64,000 nt of DNA from contig NW_022985444.1 in NCBI RefSeq assembly GCF_010093595.1, positions 752,654 to 816,653 on the forward strand. Reading direction: 5' to 3'. A model generated the notes under the pieces. It was not told the origin of the DNA, made no database searches, and was given only the letters and a program-made list of their open reading frames with translations. The DNA comes from Mytilinidion resinicola (taxonomy: Eukaryota; Ascomycota; Dothideomycetes; Mytilinidiales; Mytilinidiaceae). Below, one piece after another: positions 42,324 through 52,535 of this stretch; the stretch's first letter is position 1, and each line of letters starts with the position of its first letter. The position numbers and the translations under genes are program-made.

Positions 42324-42800
42324 TCATCCCTCATTTTCCCCCACCAACCCCAACGCCCTCCCAATCAAGCCCCTCGCCCTCCCCGTCCCCTCACTATCCA
42401 CAAACTCCACCACCCGCTCCACCAACCCCTGCGCATCAAACTCCAACGCAAACACATACGTCCCCTCATACCGCCACCCCTCCTCCTCCAGCCCCTCCGC
42501 GCGGAACGCCTCCAGCACCTCCCCCCGCCACACCACCTCGCTCGTCGCGAACGCCACCACGGCGTTCCTGGCCGGGTCCTCGAAGATCTCGGTGGCCGTG
42601 ACGGGGAAGGACGCCATGACGCGGGCCATGCTGGCGACGTGGGCGAGGAAGGCGTCGCGCGTGAAGGGCGCGTGGATGGCGACGGAGGGCGGGGCGAAGG
42701 AGTGGTGGTAGGTGGGGGAGAGCAGCGGGCGGAAGGCGGCCGGGGTGAGGGGGGTGAAGGCGGCGAGGAAGGCGCGGGCGGCTTCGAGGCGGGGGGACAT
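42324..42800 (-). CDS. SnoaL/NTF2-like small protein
   Basis: A single 158-codon frame from ATG 42800. The pattern is that of a SnoaL-like cone fold: an N-terminal helix (EAARAFLAAFTPL), YHHSFAPPSV, a helix with DAFLAHVASMARVM, then alternating strands (VVAFATSEVVW; YEGTYVFALEFDAQGLVERV) and the closing VEFVDSEG. Such proteins are cofactor-free isomerases, hydrolases or ligand binders, and the substrate cannot be told. High G+C with extended open shadow frames. The 5' side is a short TTGG-repeat leader (about 42801-42820). Confidence 0.75.
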   Translation of the reverse strand: MSPRLEAARAFLAAFTPLTPAAFRPLLSPTYHHSFAPPSVAIHAPFTRDAFLAHVASMARVMASFPVTATEIFEDPARNAVVAFATSEVVWRGEVLEAFRAEGLEEEGWRYEGTYVFALEFDAQGLVERVVEFVDSEGTGRARGLIGRALGLVGENEG

Positions 42801-43933
42801 GGTTGGTTGGTTGGTTGGTTGTTGGGGAGGTTGGTGATGGGTTGGGGGTTTTCAAAAGGTGGGAAGGGTTTGGAAATGGTGGGGTGGGTTCAGAGTCTGT
42901 GAGTACGTATGGAGGGGAGGTGGGTATGATGGTTTATATGTAGAGGGAGTGGGTCTGGCGGAGTTAAGAGGAGTTTAGGGGGGATAAGAGGTTGACCGTT
43001 CAGTAGAACTAAAGGTGGAAGAGGGACATGAAAGGTTGGGTCTGCCCAGTAGCCGGGAGATGTGAGGGGGTGCTACGTAGGAGCTCCGTGGGCTCTACAG
43101 AGGAGTTCCGTGTAGTATGTAAGCATCACGTGACCGGATTCTTTTTTGGTTGCGTGTCTTCTAACTTTGTGGTCTGGTTTGTGGGGTAGGAGATGTTGCA
43201 GCTGGAGACTCAAGGAGAGAGTCTAGAAAGATGGGGTGCCTCGGTATATAAGCTCTGAAACTTGCGAAAGAGGATGTGGTGAATGTGGTATAGAGAGGAT
43301 CACTGGGGGTAAGAGCGAAGAAGAAGCAAAATTGTAGCAGAAGATACAGTACTAGGACATTGTTCTGCGGATTCACTTTTGCCCGGGGTGTTGAGTTCTC
43401 TTGCTAGATTCTGATAACATGTTGAAAACGCCCCAAACAACGGTAACGCAGGTCAATCAGAAGCGTGCAAGACAGCTCGAATTTGCACTCTCTAGGCATG
43501 CACATCTCATCCGGGTTTTCGAAACACAGCGAAGTACCGACAGTGGCGACCAGGAGGCTGCTCTGGCACTGTATCTGGCCGTGTTTGGGTTTGTGCGGGA
43601 ATGGCGTGGACGACGCGGTATGGACGGATTCGTTATCAACGAGTGGGTCAGGGAGAAGAAGTGTTGCCCGTCAGGCTGATTCCAAGATTCAAGGATGGAA
43701 AGGGGTAGCACATATTCTTGCAAGCCTCGCCGGAAATACCTTGCCGTGCACAGCCTCAAAACTCCGCCTCGTCCACCTCCCTACCCCGTATCCAGGCACC
43801 ATCTTCAGCCGCAAGCCACAAACACCCTTCTAGGAGATGGCGTCGCTTCTAGCGTCCGAGGGAGCCGCTTTCCACTCCCGCATTCTTCACCGGGCCAATT
43901 GTTGACTCTTACGACTGCCGACTCATCCGGCTA
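42801..43933. other. Intergenic with degenerate repeat copy C2
   Basis: The left part is the promoter of the SnoaL-like gene, with runs of GGTT. About 43395-43520 is repeat C copy 2. Frames of 80-120 codons at 43.4-43.9 kb have no motif and overlap the repeat, so I do not call them genes. Confidence 0.5.
43395..43520 (+). repeat. Degenerate dispersed repeat C, copy 2
   Basis: Partner of 27805-27930, with the same block order ending in CATCTCATCCGGGTTT. Confidence 0.55.
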
Positions 43934-44071
43934 CAAGAGGGTCGCCTGAGCGGGCCAACCGCCCTCCCTGCAACTTTTGGTGGCATTATAGTCGTATCCA
44001 TACTCTTTTCGTAGATGATTACTATAACGCCACCAAAAGTTGCATGGAGGGCGGTTGGCCCGACCCCCTTG
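43934..44071. mobile_element. 138-bp hairpin MITE flanked by TA
   Basis: Two arms form a near-perfect inverted repeat. GGGCCAACCGCCCTCC, then TGCAACTTTTGGTGGC and RTTATAGT on the left (to about 43992), is mirrored from about 44021 to 44060. The outer parts CAAGAGGGTCG and CAAGGGGGTCG also match, with a 6-7 base extra stretch in the left arm only. TA dinucleotides lie directly outside both ends (43932-43933 and 44072-44073), fitting a Tc1/mariner- or pogo-type target. No coding capacity. It lies 260 bases before the next gene. Confidence 0.8.
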
Positions 44072-44334
44072 TATCAATAACGCGATGTATACCAACTATC
44101 ACAAGGCACACTCAACACAGCCGCATAGGCGCCAATCGGTTGGAGAGACTGAAGGCAAGGCTACCTTGTTTAACGATGAGAAGTATATATCGTGTGTTAC
44201 TTTGACCTTCTTTTCTACTCATCATTCAACTCCTCGCAAACCATTCCAGTGGCCACAAACGCGTTCGAAGCATCCAATACCTCGAGCCGAGTCCATTCAA
44301 ACAGCTGTAAGAAGACTCAATCGCAGGTAGCACC

Positions 44335-45117
44335 ATGGGCTGCTTCTCCTCCAAGCAGGCGACTCCATCGGCCTCCGAGCCGATTCCTATGGCCAAACCC
44401 TTCAACAACTCCGTCAAGGACCCTATCGCCAAACCACTCACTCCTCGGGAAGAGCCACCCTCCCCGTCAAGGTCTCAGAACCTACCCTCAAAGGAAGATC
44501 CTAATTCCAAAGAAAGCCCCAAACCTAGCAACCCGACCCCGGCATCCAATGGCAAGCGCACAGAATCCCCCCCGTCAAAATCTCAGAACCGACACTCAGA
44601 GGAAGAAGAACGAATTTCCAAAGCCAGTCCCAAACCTAGCAGTCCGACCCCGGCATCCAAAGGCAAGCGTACAGCCTCTTCCCCAGCCTGGAATCGGCCC
44701 ATCCCAACCGTAAATCTTGCTTCTACAAACGATACTCTCATCCAGAACCAACTCGCCCTGATCTCGACATTAGAACCTCCATGTGACCCCCCCAGTCATC
44801 ATCAGCATCATCCGCCGTCCGTTGATCCGGCGCCGAGCTCGACTTTATACTCTGGTGGAGTTAGTTATTCGCAGCCGGCAGTAGCTTCAACTTCGCATTC
44901 GAACTCTCATTCTACCTCTTATGGTGGTGGGTACAGTAGCTACAGCGGGGGTTCTAGCGGCCGTAGCGGGGGCCACCACTCCAGCAGCTATACGAGTGGA
45001 GGCGGAGGTGGAGATAGCGGAGGCTATACGTCGACCAGTTACTCGAGCGGAGGAGGAGGAGGTAGTGGTGGAGACAGCGGTGGATACAGCGGCGGTGGAG
45101 GCGACAGCGGTTATTGA
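44335..45117 (+). CDS. Predicted N-acylated, low-complexity Ser/Pro/Gly-rich protein
   Basis: A 260-codon frame. The start MGCFSSK is a consensus for N-myristoylation at Gly2 with palmitoylation at Cys3, so the protein is probably anchored to the plasma membrane or an endomembrane by its N-terminus. Residues ~40-120 are a Pro/Ser/Lys-rich linker with an internal duplication (SPKPSNPTPASNGKRT and SPKPSSPTPASKGKRT). The C-terminal ~75 residues are Gly/Ser/Tyr-rich (SYGGGYSSYSGGSSG and similar), resembling phase-separating or adhesive low-complexity tails. No folded domain recognised. The hairpin MITE lies in its upstream region. Function unknown. Confidence 0.65.
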   Translation: MGCFSSKQATPSASEPIPMAKPFNNSVKDPIAKPLTPREEPPSPSRSQNLPSKEDPNSKESPKPSNPTPASNGKRTESPPSKSQNRHSEEEERISKASPKPSSPTPASKGKRTASSPAWNRPIPTVNLASTNDTLIQNQLALISTLEPPCDPPSHHQHHPPSVDPAPSSTLYSGGVSYSQPAVASTSHSNSHSTSYGGGYSSYSGGSSGRSGGHHSSSYTSGGGGGDSGGYTSTSYSSGGGGGSGGDSGGYSGGGGDSGY

Positions 45118-47056
45118 TTTCAGAGTAGGCGAAGTAAGGTGTATAGGATAGATGTCAGTGCTCGATCAGTGTATTACTTCGGTTATCTTAGAATTCAATA
45201 TCTGAAAGTTTTTCTTCTCCACTTCTCCCACCATCAATATTTATAGCGGACATAAGCACACCTGATTCTTCAGTGTCGATTTCAAAAGAGTGTTCAATTC
45301 GTATCTCAGAACTAGAATTCAACATTACGTTTTAGTAGTGAAGGAGCGGTGAAGAAGGGACGTGGTACCTAGTCACGTTACTGCTTGCTTCTATCCTTTC
45401 AACCAGTTCTCCATCATCTCTCTCTTCTACTCCTACGAAAATCTTCTCTTCTACAGTCCTGCACAGTCCTGCGACATAAATTTGATCACTCTCTTACCAC
45501 TGCTTGGGGTACCCCTATGAGCTTTCAGAACTCCGAACACAATGCCAATGACGACGCAGTGGGATTTGGGCAGCCTTTTGGCTAGTCGGCTACATGCTAT
45601 TTGGGCTCCTCCTCACGGTGGTGTCGAGCGATCAAGAGTAGAACTTGTGTAGGATGCCCAAACTTATGACCTAGTACGGTACCTACTTTGCGATCTTATT
45701 GATACTCCACGTTGATGTCTTAGTAGTGAGTGCTCATCTCAGCCTACTCATTACTCACTCGCTGACCACCTCAGACTAATGATATCTTCGACCAACCTCA
45801 ATCGCATCACTTGGACCCCCGCCCGAACAACCAATAAGCTCAACGGCAAAGCTTTCGCAATGGGGATATCTATTCCCTACCCGGGCGACTTATTCTATCA
45901 AGCCTTGCCCGCTGTTGCTCCGACCCACGAGGGATCCTGCCCCCCCGATAGTTCCTAGCATGAAGATTACGGTTTAATCAAGAGCTATGGAGGCACTGCG
46001 TACATCCCTGGCGCTCCACGTAGGAGTGCTGTTGCGGCCATGTGGGACAGGGGTGGAGTTGTGGTATCGATGGTGTAGTGGGATAAAGGATGGATGAGAT
46101 AAGGAATGAAACTACTTAGACCCTGCTACGGAGAGGTTACCCTGAGTCTGGGGGAATGCGCTGAAAAGCCGAATCCAGACGTATGGGCCCGAAACAGTAT
46201 TCTAACCAGGTCTGCATCCGAGCATTAAACGACCAGCATTGGTAGCTGGCTTTCTATATCAGCCACGCCTGGAGTGTGACGATGCGCGCAGCTAAACATT
46301 ACCAACTCCAGCCTCTGAGTATATACGCCGTCAATATTACCCTCGAAGAAGAAATATTCCCAGACTTGCGTATCTCTTGAGTGGTGATGATGGATGTTCA
46401 TGCGGGGAAGCGGGACGGGACGAGCCCCTGCAGTGGCGTCTCGTCTGGACAGCTGAACGGGCCGGCCCAGCTTCTCTTCGCCAAACCTCACCTCTTCCTC
46501 TTTCTCCACCATTCTAACGCGCTGTGATAGTTTTCCCCTGCATACATCGATATCTGAGCTATTCTGTGTACAGTATAGGAGCTATGTATCGTGTAGCCGA
46601 CCTGCGTAGGCGCAACGTAAAAAGCCAGTCTCGACAACGCCGTGCATGATCTCGGCCAGGCCGATAGTGAAGAGTCTCAGATTATCGGTGGGGCGTGTTC
46701 TGGCTGTCAGAGTCAACGAATTGCCAACTGCGGGCTCTTGCATCGGCGTTCTTAGTCGCCCATCTCCGAGCTGAGACTGTCGGACGGCGTTCACGAAGAT
46801 AGCTTCGACATGTGAGTCCCGAGGGCCTCGACCAGCCACAGCAATTCTAGCGCCTACTTCAGCTCATGTTGAGGTTCTGTGTATACCGTTGCCTCTAAGA
46901 TAGTACGAGCACGGGCGCGAGAAGCTTGCATCTCATCAAATATTTAAACCCTTAGGTTCGCTACCACCGGGTCTCCTTCTCCTCACACCATTTCGAGTCG
47001 ACTTACAGCTACTAACCGATCCGAAGTTCCCACGGATCTTATTGCCAAACCTTAAG
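45118..47056. other. 1.9-kb intergenic stretch, only short doubtful frames
   Basis: Contains a 59-aa frame (45779-45958, MISSTNLNRITWTPARTTN) and two minus-strand frames of 85-95 codons (46225-46512, 46582-46839). None has a motif, signal peptide or paralogue here. They may be small genes, but I cannot support them. Confidence 0.35.
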
Positions 47057-47826
47057 ATGATTATTCTGTGGTCGTCCTCGGACATGGGTAAAGCTGGTGA
47101 CTCGGATCGCGATGAGGATTGGATGGCTGAAATCATCGAGGAAGTGGAGCATAAACGGGAGGGTATGCGATCCTATGTGAAAACGGCAGTCGACGGCAAA
47201 AAGGACGGCACTGAAGAAGGCGTTTACAATCACTATGTATATTCCTTCTTGATCACCTCGAAAGCGGGCTCCCTAGACCTGACTAATCCTCACTGCAGGT
47301 TCCTTACTCCCGGATTGCGGCGCAAATGATCGAAAAGACTAAGAACAAGAGTCGTGAAGGGATCCTCATTTTCTTGAAGCAACTCCAGGACTTGTTCAAG
47401 ATTGGTCACCCGAACATCGAACCCACAGAGAGCCCGTATCACTTCAACCAGTATTACAGCGCTATGTTCGCATTCGTAGTGAGTTGCATTGAATACAATT
47501 GCTTTAGAATCAGACTATCTAAAACTGAACGAACAGTGCGATTGGCCAGAGAACATATTCCGCGGGGAATCACTGGGAGACGCTCAAGGTAGAAGGATCG
47601 ACAAGCCTGTAAGTAGGCAAATTGATTGTGGAAACCTACACAAAGTTAATTACAGTAATAGATAAAACATTCTCAAATCCTCGACGAGCGCTTACGCGGC
47701 GCTCTAGACGTGCTCAAGAGCGAGCCACTCGAAGTCAATGTGAACGATACTGAGGGTGGGTGGGATTCATATGACGCCAGCAAGGGCTGGGACTGGGACC
47801 CTTACGGAATGGAAGAAGAGTCCTGA
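47057..47826 (+). CDS. Hypothetical four-exon protein
   Basis: Exons 47057-47236, 47299-47475, 47537-47608 and 47662-47826. The three introns (GTATAT..CAG, GTAGTG..CAG and GTAAGT..TAG) each keep the reading frame, total 197 aa. The gene is invisible as one open frame but the splice consensus is good (CTGACTAAT branch site in intron 1). The protein begins MIILWSSSDMGKAGDSDRDE (or at Met10) and has a charged helix (WMAEIIEEVEHKREGM). After intron 1 comes YSRIAAQMIEKTKNKSREG ILIFLKQLQDLFKIG, a helical core, then CDWPENIFRGESLGD, and an acidic Trp-rich end (GWDWDPYGMEEES). No family recognised. No signal peptide. Confidence 0.65.
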
Positions 47827-49520
47827 GCTTGTTCTGTCATGAACTCGTCCATGAGTGGTTGAGAGTAATTGAAACTTCGTTTCTATGCGACATGTATCTA
47901 CAATCCCTTACTCATTCAATATTCAAGGCCTACTTTCTATCGAGTCCTCTGAGAACATTCAAATTCTTCGCGCGTACGAACACGATTTGACACTTTCATT
48001 CTTGTATCGAACCCGGTTGAATAAAGCGGAAACGTCTCTAAGACACCAACTATATTAGCGCAGAGTATCTGAGTGATCGACTCGCTTTTTTTTCGAGGTA
48101 TTCTAACTTCTGAGTCTTGAAGTGAATGATCTTACAACAATGAGTCTCAAAGATCGCCCATACAGAAACAGCTACGACACACTCTCTATGCCATGTTATA
48201 GTTTCGACCGTGGTTTGTCAAGAACGTACAGGAGGTGTTCGGACAAAGTATTCACCGCCCCGACTCTGCCAAGCCACCAGAATATTCTACGGAGAACCCG
48301 ATCTCACCTCACCTCACCTCGCTCCATCAACCTTCAGCTCCAACGCAGCTGCCAAGCGACTTCGTGTAGTCAACAGTCTCGACTGCGGCTAATTGACAGT
48401 CGTGTTCAGATAAACGAAGATGGGGGCCTGAGGCGGCTGAGCAACCCGGTTCATCTCCAAGAGTTATGCTGACGCCACCAGTGATCACTTCTACGGATGT
48501 CTCCAATTTCTACTCTAGATTACCGTATTGCGGAAATACGATGGCGCTGATGCCTTTCGCTGACGAGACTTTCTCGCGTAGATTTGCCAACTTCGCTACA
48601 AGATTCTGATACCGTTAGTAACACGGAATGATTAAAGCATGGAGTTTTGAGTTTAGGATCATACAGAGATTTTAACAGACTCACCAATACACCGAAGCGG
48701 CATCTGTTTGTTGATTTAAAGCCACAGCGCAAGAATGTTCCGTACATTACAACCAGCTGGCCATTCTCACGTCGAGGGGGAAGCTAAGGTCACGGTCGAG
48801 CCGAGTTTCATGAGCAAATTTTTATTATGCCTTGACCTTTACGTACTAGAATCTTTATCAGCCTAGTCGCTACTGAGTAGGTACTATGATTTGAGACCAG
48901 CACGCATGTGGTAAATGCGGAGCACTTTCTGTCATTGCCTAGGTATTTCACGAGTACTTATTCAATTTCAACCAATCACAAGTCCCTAAGCTAAATCAAA
49001 TCATGTGCGCCTCCTGCAAAACTCATGCCCCACTTTATTTTGGGTTCGTAAGTGCCAAGATGGAGCGATGGCGGAGGCGGAGAGCGGGAGAGGCAAGAGG
49101 CTGAGCGGACTTGGCAAATTTCTCAGCCCCAGTACTACCCAGTAAGCTTACCTTTTCTGCTCGCAAAGCTGTTACCAAGATCATCAAGCTTAATTCTAAG
49201 GTTGCAGTAGTGTTCTAGTGGCTGTGCACCTTACCCATCATTTCTCACCCCCGCAGCTGCTAACATCCGGAACGAGCTGACGATGGCAATGCACAGCTCC
49301 AAGAAATACTCAGCTCCAAAATTAGACTATGGAAGAAGTGGCTCACGATCAGGAGGTATAAAGAGTATCCTGCATCGCAGTTGAAAGACCATCATCACAA
49401 CAGTTCAACAGCCCACTACAAAGCATCAACCATCTACTACTACTTCATCACTTCATCAACTCTTCAACACTCAAAATACTTCACATCTATCCTTCAAACC
49501 AACCACCCACCAACATCAAC
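47827..49520. other. 1.7-kb intergenic stretch, no gene recognised
   Basis: A 116-codon frame at 48122-48472 has no motif. The right end is the promoter of the secreted-protein gene, with GGTATAAAG at about 49355 and a pyrimidine/CA-rich leader of about 150 bases before the ATG. Confidence 0.45.
49353..49361 (+). promoter_or_regulatory. TATA box upstream of the small secreted protein gene
   Basis: GGTATAAAG about 165 bases before the ATG, followed by a leader rich in CATCA/CAACA. The placement fits a strongly inducible promoter. Confidence 0.45.
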
Positions 49521-49925
49521 ATGAAGCCCTTCGCCGCCATCGCTTTCGGCCTCGTCGCCGCCGTCTCCGCCATTCCCACTCCGGCTGCCAGCGTCCCTGC
49601 CAACGTCACCTTTTCCCTCACCAACGATCTGACCGGTGCCAACGCCGCCGCCACTATCCCAGGCAATGGCGTTGACGTCCCGCTAGTCGACCTCTTCCTC
49701 GGCACCTCCGTTGCCCCCAATGGCCAGATCCTCGCCACCAGCATCCAGTTCGTGACGCTTCCTCCCAATGTCTTCTCCGCCTGCGTCTTCGACCTCGACG
49801 GCCGGGCTGTCGTCATCAACGACAAGAAGACCTTTGCTGATATTGACGGCAACCCCTATGCTGCTATTCCTCAGCTTCTCAACGGGGTTACGATCAACTG
49901 CCAGACTAATGGAGTTGTGGCTTAA
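49521..49925 (+). CDS. Small secreted protein, 134 aa
   Basis: The ATG begins a clear signal peptide (MKPFAAIAFGLVAAVSAIPT, cleavage likely after the Ala or the following Pro-Thr stretch). The mature part of about 115 residues is Ala/Asn/Val-rich with only two Cys (FSACVFDLDG and TINCQTNG), which may form one disulfide. The sequence alternates short strands (VTFSLTNDLTG; ILATSIQFVTLP), as in small beta-rich fungal secreted proteins. No enzyme motif. Single exon, TATA box present, high-GC coding bias. Length and secretion fit a candidate effector or cell-wall/surface protein; host interaction is not shown by anything in the sequence. Confidence 0.8.
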   Translation: MKPFAAIAFGLVAAVSAIPTPAASVPANVTFSLTNDLTGANAAATIPGNGVDVPLVDLFLGTSVAPNGQILATSIQFVTLPPNVFSACVFDLDGRAVVINDKKTFADIDGNPYAAIPQLLNGVTINCQTNGVVA

Positions 49926-50447
49926 GTGCCTTTTGGTGTATTGCATTGCGATGGTGGAGCGGGGAATTGCATTTGTTTTTGGCACAGCATCTATCGGTTG
50001 CATTGCATAGCGCTGTGGTTTTTGTTGGGCTTGCCTTTCTACATTCTTTGATCTTTATGTAGATGCATTATTTATACAATTAAGACTTTATTCGTCTTGT
50101 GTGATCTTCTGTCTCTTCAACCTTGTAGCTACTTCTTGGTTTATTTTGACAGTTGTAGAGCTGTCTCTCTCAATAGCAACAATTTACTAAGTGGATTAAG
50201 ACCACTTCTATAATCTAAGACCCATAAATAACATCCTTGACCTTTAAATAGGCCAAAATGCGGGGTGCCGGAAGTGCCTGCAGCCTCCCACAGCAGCTCC
50301 ACATTCTCGGCCCCGCCATCACCGAAACGGATATATCAACGAACCATGGTTCCTAACATGTAAAAAGACTTGACCTCAATCTCATAAAGTCATCCCAAAT
50401 CTAAACTCAACCATCAAAAAGTCTCCTAACCTTCCTAAAAGCCCAAG
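49926..50447. other. Intergenic region
   Basis: 3' region of the secreted-protein gene and promoter of the hydrolase. No gene seen. Confidence 0.45.
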
Positions 50448-51668
50448 ATGCCCACCAACTGGATCCTTGGCGATCTCTTCACAAGAGACTACGGCCACGC
50501 TGGCAGCATCGCAACCCTCTGGGCGCAGCGCTGGCACTTCCCCTGCAAGCGCGGCGTCTACCCATTCCACGACGGCGTATTCGAAGACTTCGAGCCCATC
50601 TTCACCCACCTCATCGCTAAGGATATCAACGACCCCTATTCGGACGCGTACACCTCCGCCTTCCTCCCCGCCGCCGACGCGCTTGTCGCAAAAGCAGAAG
50701 GCGCAGAGAACTCAGACAAAGCCCTCGCCATCCAGTTCTACAAGCGCGCCAACGCGATCTATAGATTGGCGAGGTTCCCCTACATCAGCGGCGACTTGAA
50801 GAAACAGGTCTTCGAAACCCAGAAGCGCGCGTACCTCCGCGGTGCGAGCCTTTGGGATGTTCCGGTCACTGAGACGGTGGTACAGCATACTCATGCTGGT
50901 ACTGGTGATGGCGATGCTATCCCGCTCTACCTACGCATTCCCCCGACCGCTTCAAAATCCTCGCCTTGCCCGGTTGTGCTGTTGATCACCGGGCTCGACG
51001 GCCATAGGCCTGACAACACGGAGCGCACGGAAGAGCATCTGAAGCGCGGCTGGGCGACCGTGATCTGCGATATCCCCGGGACGACGGTGGATTGTCCGGC
51101 GGCGAAGACGGATCCGTTGTCGCCGGACCGGCTGTTCACGAGCATCTTAGAATGGATTGCCTCTCAGCCGCAGTTTGACAGCAAGAAAGTGCTCGCGTGG
51201 GGCTTGAGTGCAGGCGGCTACTACGCCATCCGCCTTGCGCACACCCACGCCTCCTCTCTTGTTGGGTCCGTCGGGCACGGGGCAGGGACGCACCATTACA
51301 TCGGCCGCGAGTGGCTCGAGCAGGTTGGGAAGCACGAGTACCCCTTCGGACTGGAGCGGGCGTATTGCGAGAAGTATGGGTATGAGAGCTTTGAGGAGAT
51401 GAAGGAGAAGTGTCAGAAGACGTTTAGTCTGGTTAGTGGAGAGGGGGAGGGGGTTGCGGTGGTGGGGAAAGGGTTACCGAGTTGCCGTTTGCTGCTGATT
51501 AATGGGGTGTTGGATGGGTGTATGCCGATTGAGGATAGTACGTTGCTGATGGAGTATGGGACGCCGAAGGAGGGGAGGTTCGTTCAGGGGAGAGCACATA
51601 TGGGGTATCCAGAGGCTAATTCGTATGTTTATCCATGGATGGAGTCGATTCTTGTTACGGCGAGTTGA
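50448..51668 (+). CDS. Ayg1-like alpha/beta hydrolase (polyketide chain-shortening type)
   Basis: A single exon of 406 aa, the usual length of the Ayg1/FrsA-like family. The N-terminal cap contains NWILGDLFTRDYGHAGSIA and YPFHDGVFEDFEPIF, both characteristic of the Ayg1 branch. The hydrolase core has VVLLITGLDGHRPDN. The nucleophile elbow is WGLSAGG with Ser254, then GVLDGCMPIED (Asp356) and GRAHMGYPEA (His384), completing a Ser-Asp-His triad. Family members cleave the side chain of a heptaketide naphthopyrone to give the DHN-melanin precursor; related enzymes hydrolyse other polyketides. No polyketide synthase lies nearby, so the role could be in melanin with unlinked partners or elsewhere. 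No signal peptide. Confidence 0.88.
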   Translation: MPTNWILGDLFTRDYGHAGSIATLWAQRWHFPCKRGVYPFHDGVFEDFEPIFTHLIAKDINDPYSDAYTSAFLPAADALVAKAEGAENSDKALAIQFYKRANAIYRLARFPYISGDLKKQVFETQKRAYLRGASLWDVPVTETVVQHTHAGTGDGDAIPLYLRIPPTASKSSPCPVVLLITGLDGHRPDNTERTEEHLKRGWATVICDIPGTTVDCPAAKTDPLSPDRLFTSILEWIASQPQFDSKKVLAWGLSAGGYYAIRLAHTHASSLVGSVGHGAGTHHYIGREWLEQVGKHEYPFGLERAYCEKYGYESFEEMKEKCQKTFSLVSGEGEGVAVVGKGLPSCRLLLINGVLDGCMPIEDSTLLMEYGTPKEGRFVQGRAHMGYPEANSYVYPWMESILVTAS

Positions 51669-51896
51669 AGGGGAAAGCAAGAGTAGGGAGGGGAGGGTAG
51701 GATATTTTCGGTAAAGCAGCTAATTTACCGCTCAAAGGGTCAGAACCAACGCTACGAAACATATGCCACTGAAAGGCTGCTTTGAGGCAGAGTATAACCC
51801 ATCATCTTCACATATGTAATCAACTCGTTGAAGTTAAAGGTAAAAAGAAAGACCAACCTCTCAATCTCTACCATATCACCATCTCCATCCCTCTGC

Positions 51897-52535
51897 TCAC
51901 TCTACTTCCTCATCCAGCCCCCTCACCGGCTGCGCTCCACTCCAATCCATCCGCCCACTATCCACCATCTCACTCCTCATATTCCGAAAAGGGTTATACG
52001 GCGGCGCAACCTCTTCGTCCGAAAGATCCGCCAACCCATGGATCTGAGACCGGTAATGATTCCTCGGCTGCACAGCAGGTGCTAGACCACGAGCTACCAT
52101 AGCCGCACGAGGCGCATTCCCGCCCACCCCCCTAGAGGCAGCCGGCGCAGCATACCTTCCCGTAAATCCCTCCCGCTCCTGTGAAGTCGGCATCCAAGAC
52201 GGCCCGACACCTCCAGTAGGCGCCCTGTAACCTCCTCCATACGCCCCAGTACCAGGATATGCCGCCCTCATATTACCTGTTGGCGCAGCTGCGGGCTGTC
52301 TCCGAGCCCCTGGGCCTTGCATTTGGTCCCGCCGCCCAGTCAAGTCCTCGTAAGCGCGAAGTCGGTGCTCGGTCCTCCTCGCTAATTCTTGTTCTCTGGC
52401 TTCTTGTCGTATCCGGGCTTCTGCGGCGCGGGCGCGCGCTTCGCGCATGTCGCTAGCACCGGTGGGGTTGGGGCGGTAGATGTTGCCGCGGGCGGTGTGG
52501 CCTGAGTAGCGGAAGTTGTTGTCGGTGGGTTGCAT
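51897..52535 (-). CDS. Hypothetical disordered protein, 212 aa
   Basis: A single frame from ATG 52535 (MQPTDNNFRYSGHTARGNIY). Residues ~30-75 form a charged Arg/Glu/Ala helix, probably coiled coil (EARARAAEARIRQEAREQEL). The rest is rich in Gly, Ala, Pro, Arg and Tyr (GTGAYGGGYRAPTGG), predicted disordered, ending in an acidic tail. No family recognised. Real gene status rests on the length and composition only. Confidence 0.5.
   Translation of the reverse strand: MQPTDNNFRYSGHTARGNIYRPNPTGASDMREARARAAEARIRQEAREQELARRTEHRLRAYEDLTGRRDQMQGPGARRQPAAAPTGNMRAAYPGTGAYGGGYRAPTGGVGPSWMPTSQEREGFTGRYAAPAASRGVGGNAPRAAMVARGLAPAVQPRNHYRSQIHGLADLSDEEVAPPYNPFRNMRSEMVDSGRMDWSGAQPVRGLDEEVE

Noticed and set aside
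43401..43949. Overlapping frames of 84-122 codons
   Set aside because: They overlap degenerate repeat C and end at the hairpin MITE; no motif, no intron, and both strands are equally open.
45779..45958. 59-aa frame starting MISSTNLNR
   Set aside because: Too short, with no signal peptide or motif; mentioned in the intergenic entry only.
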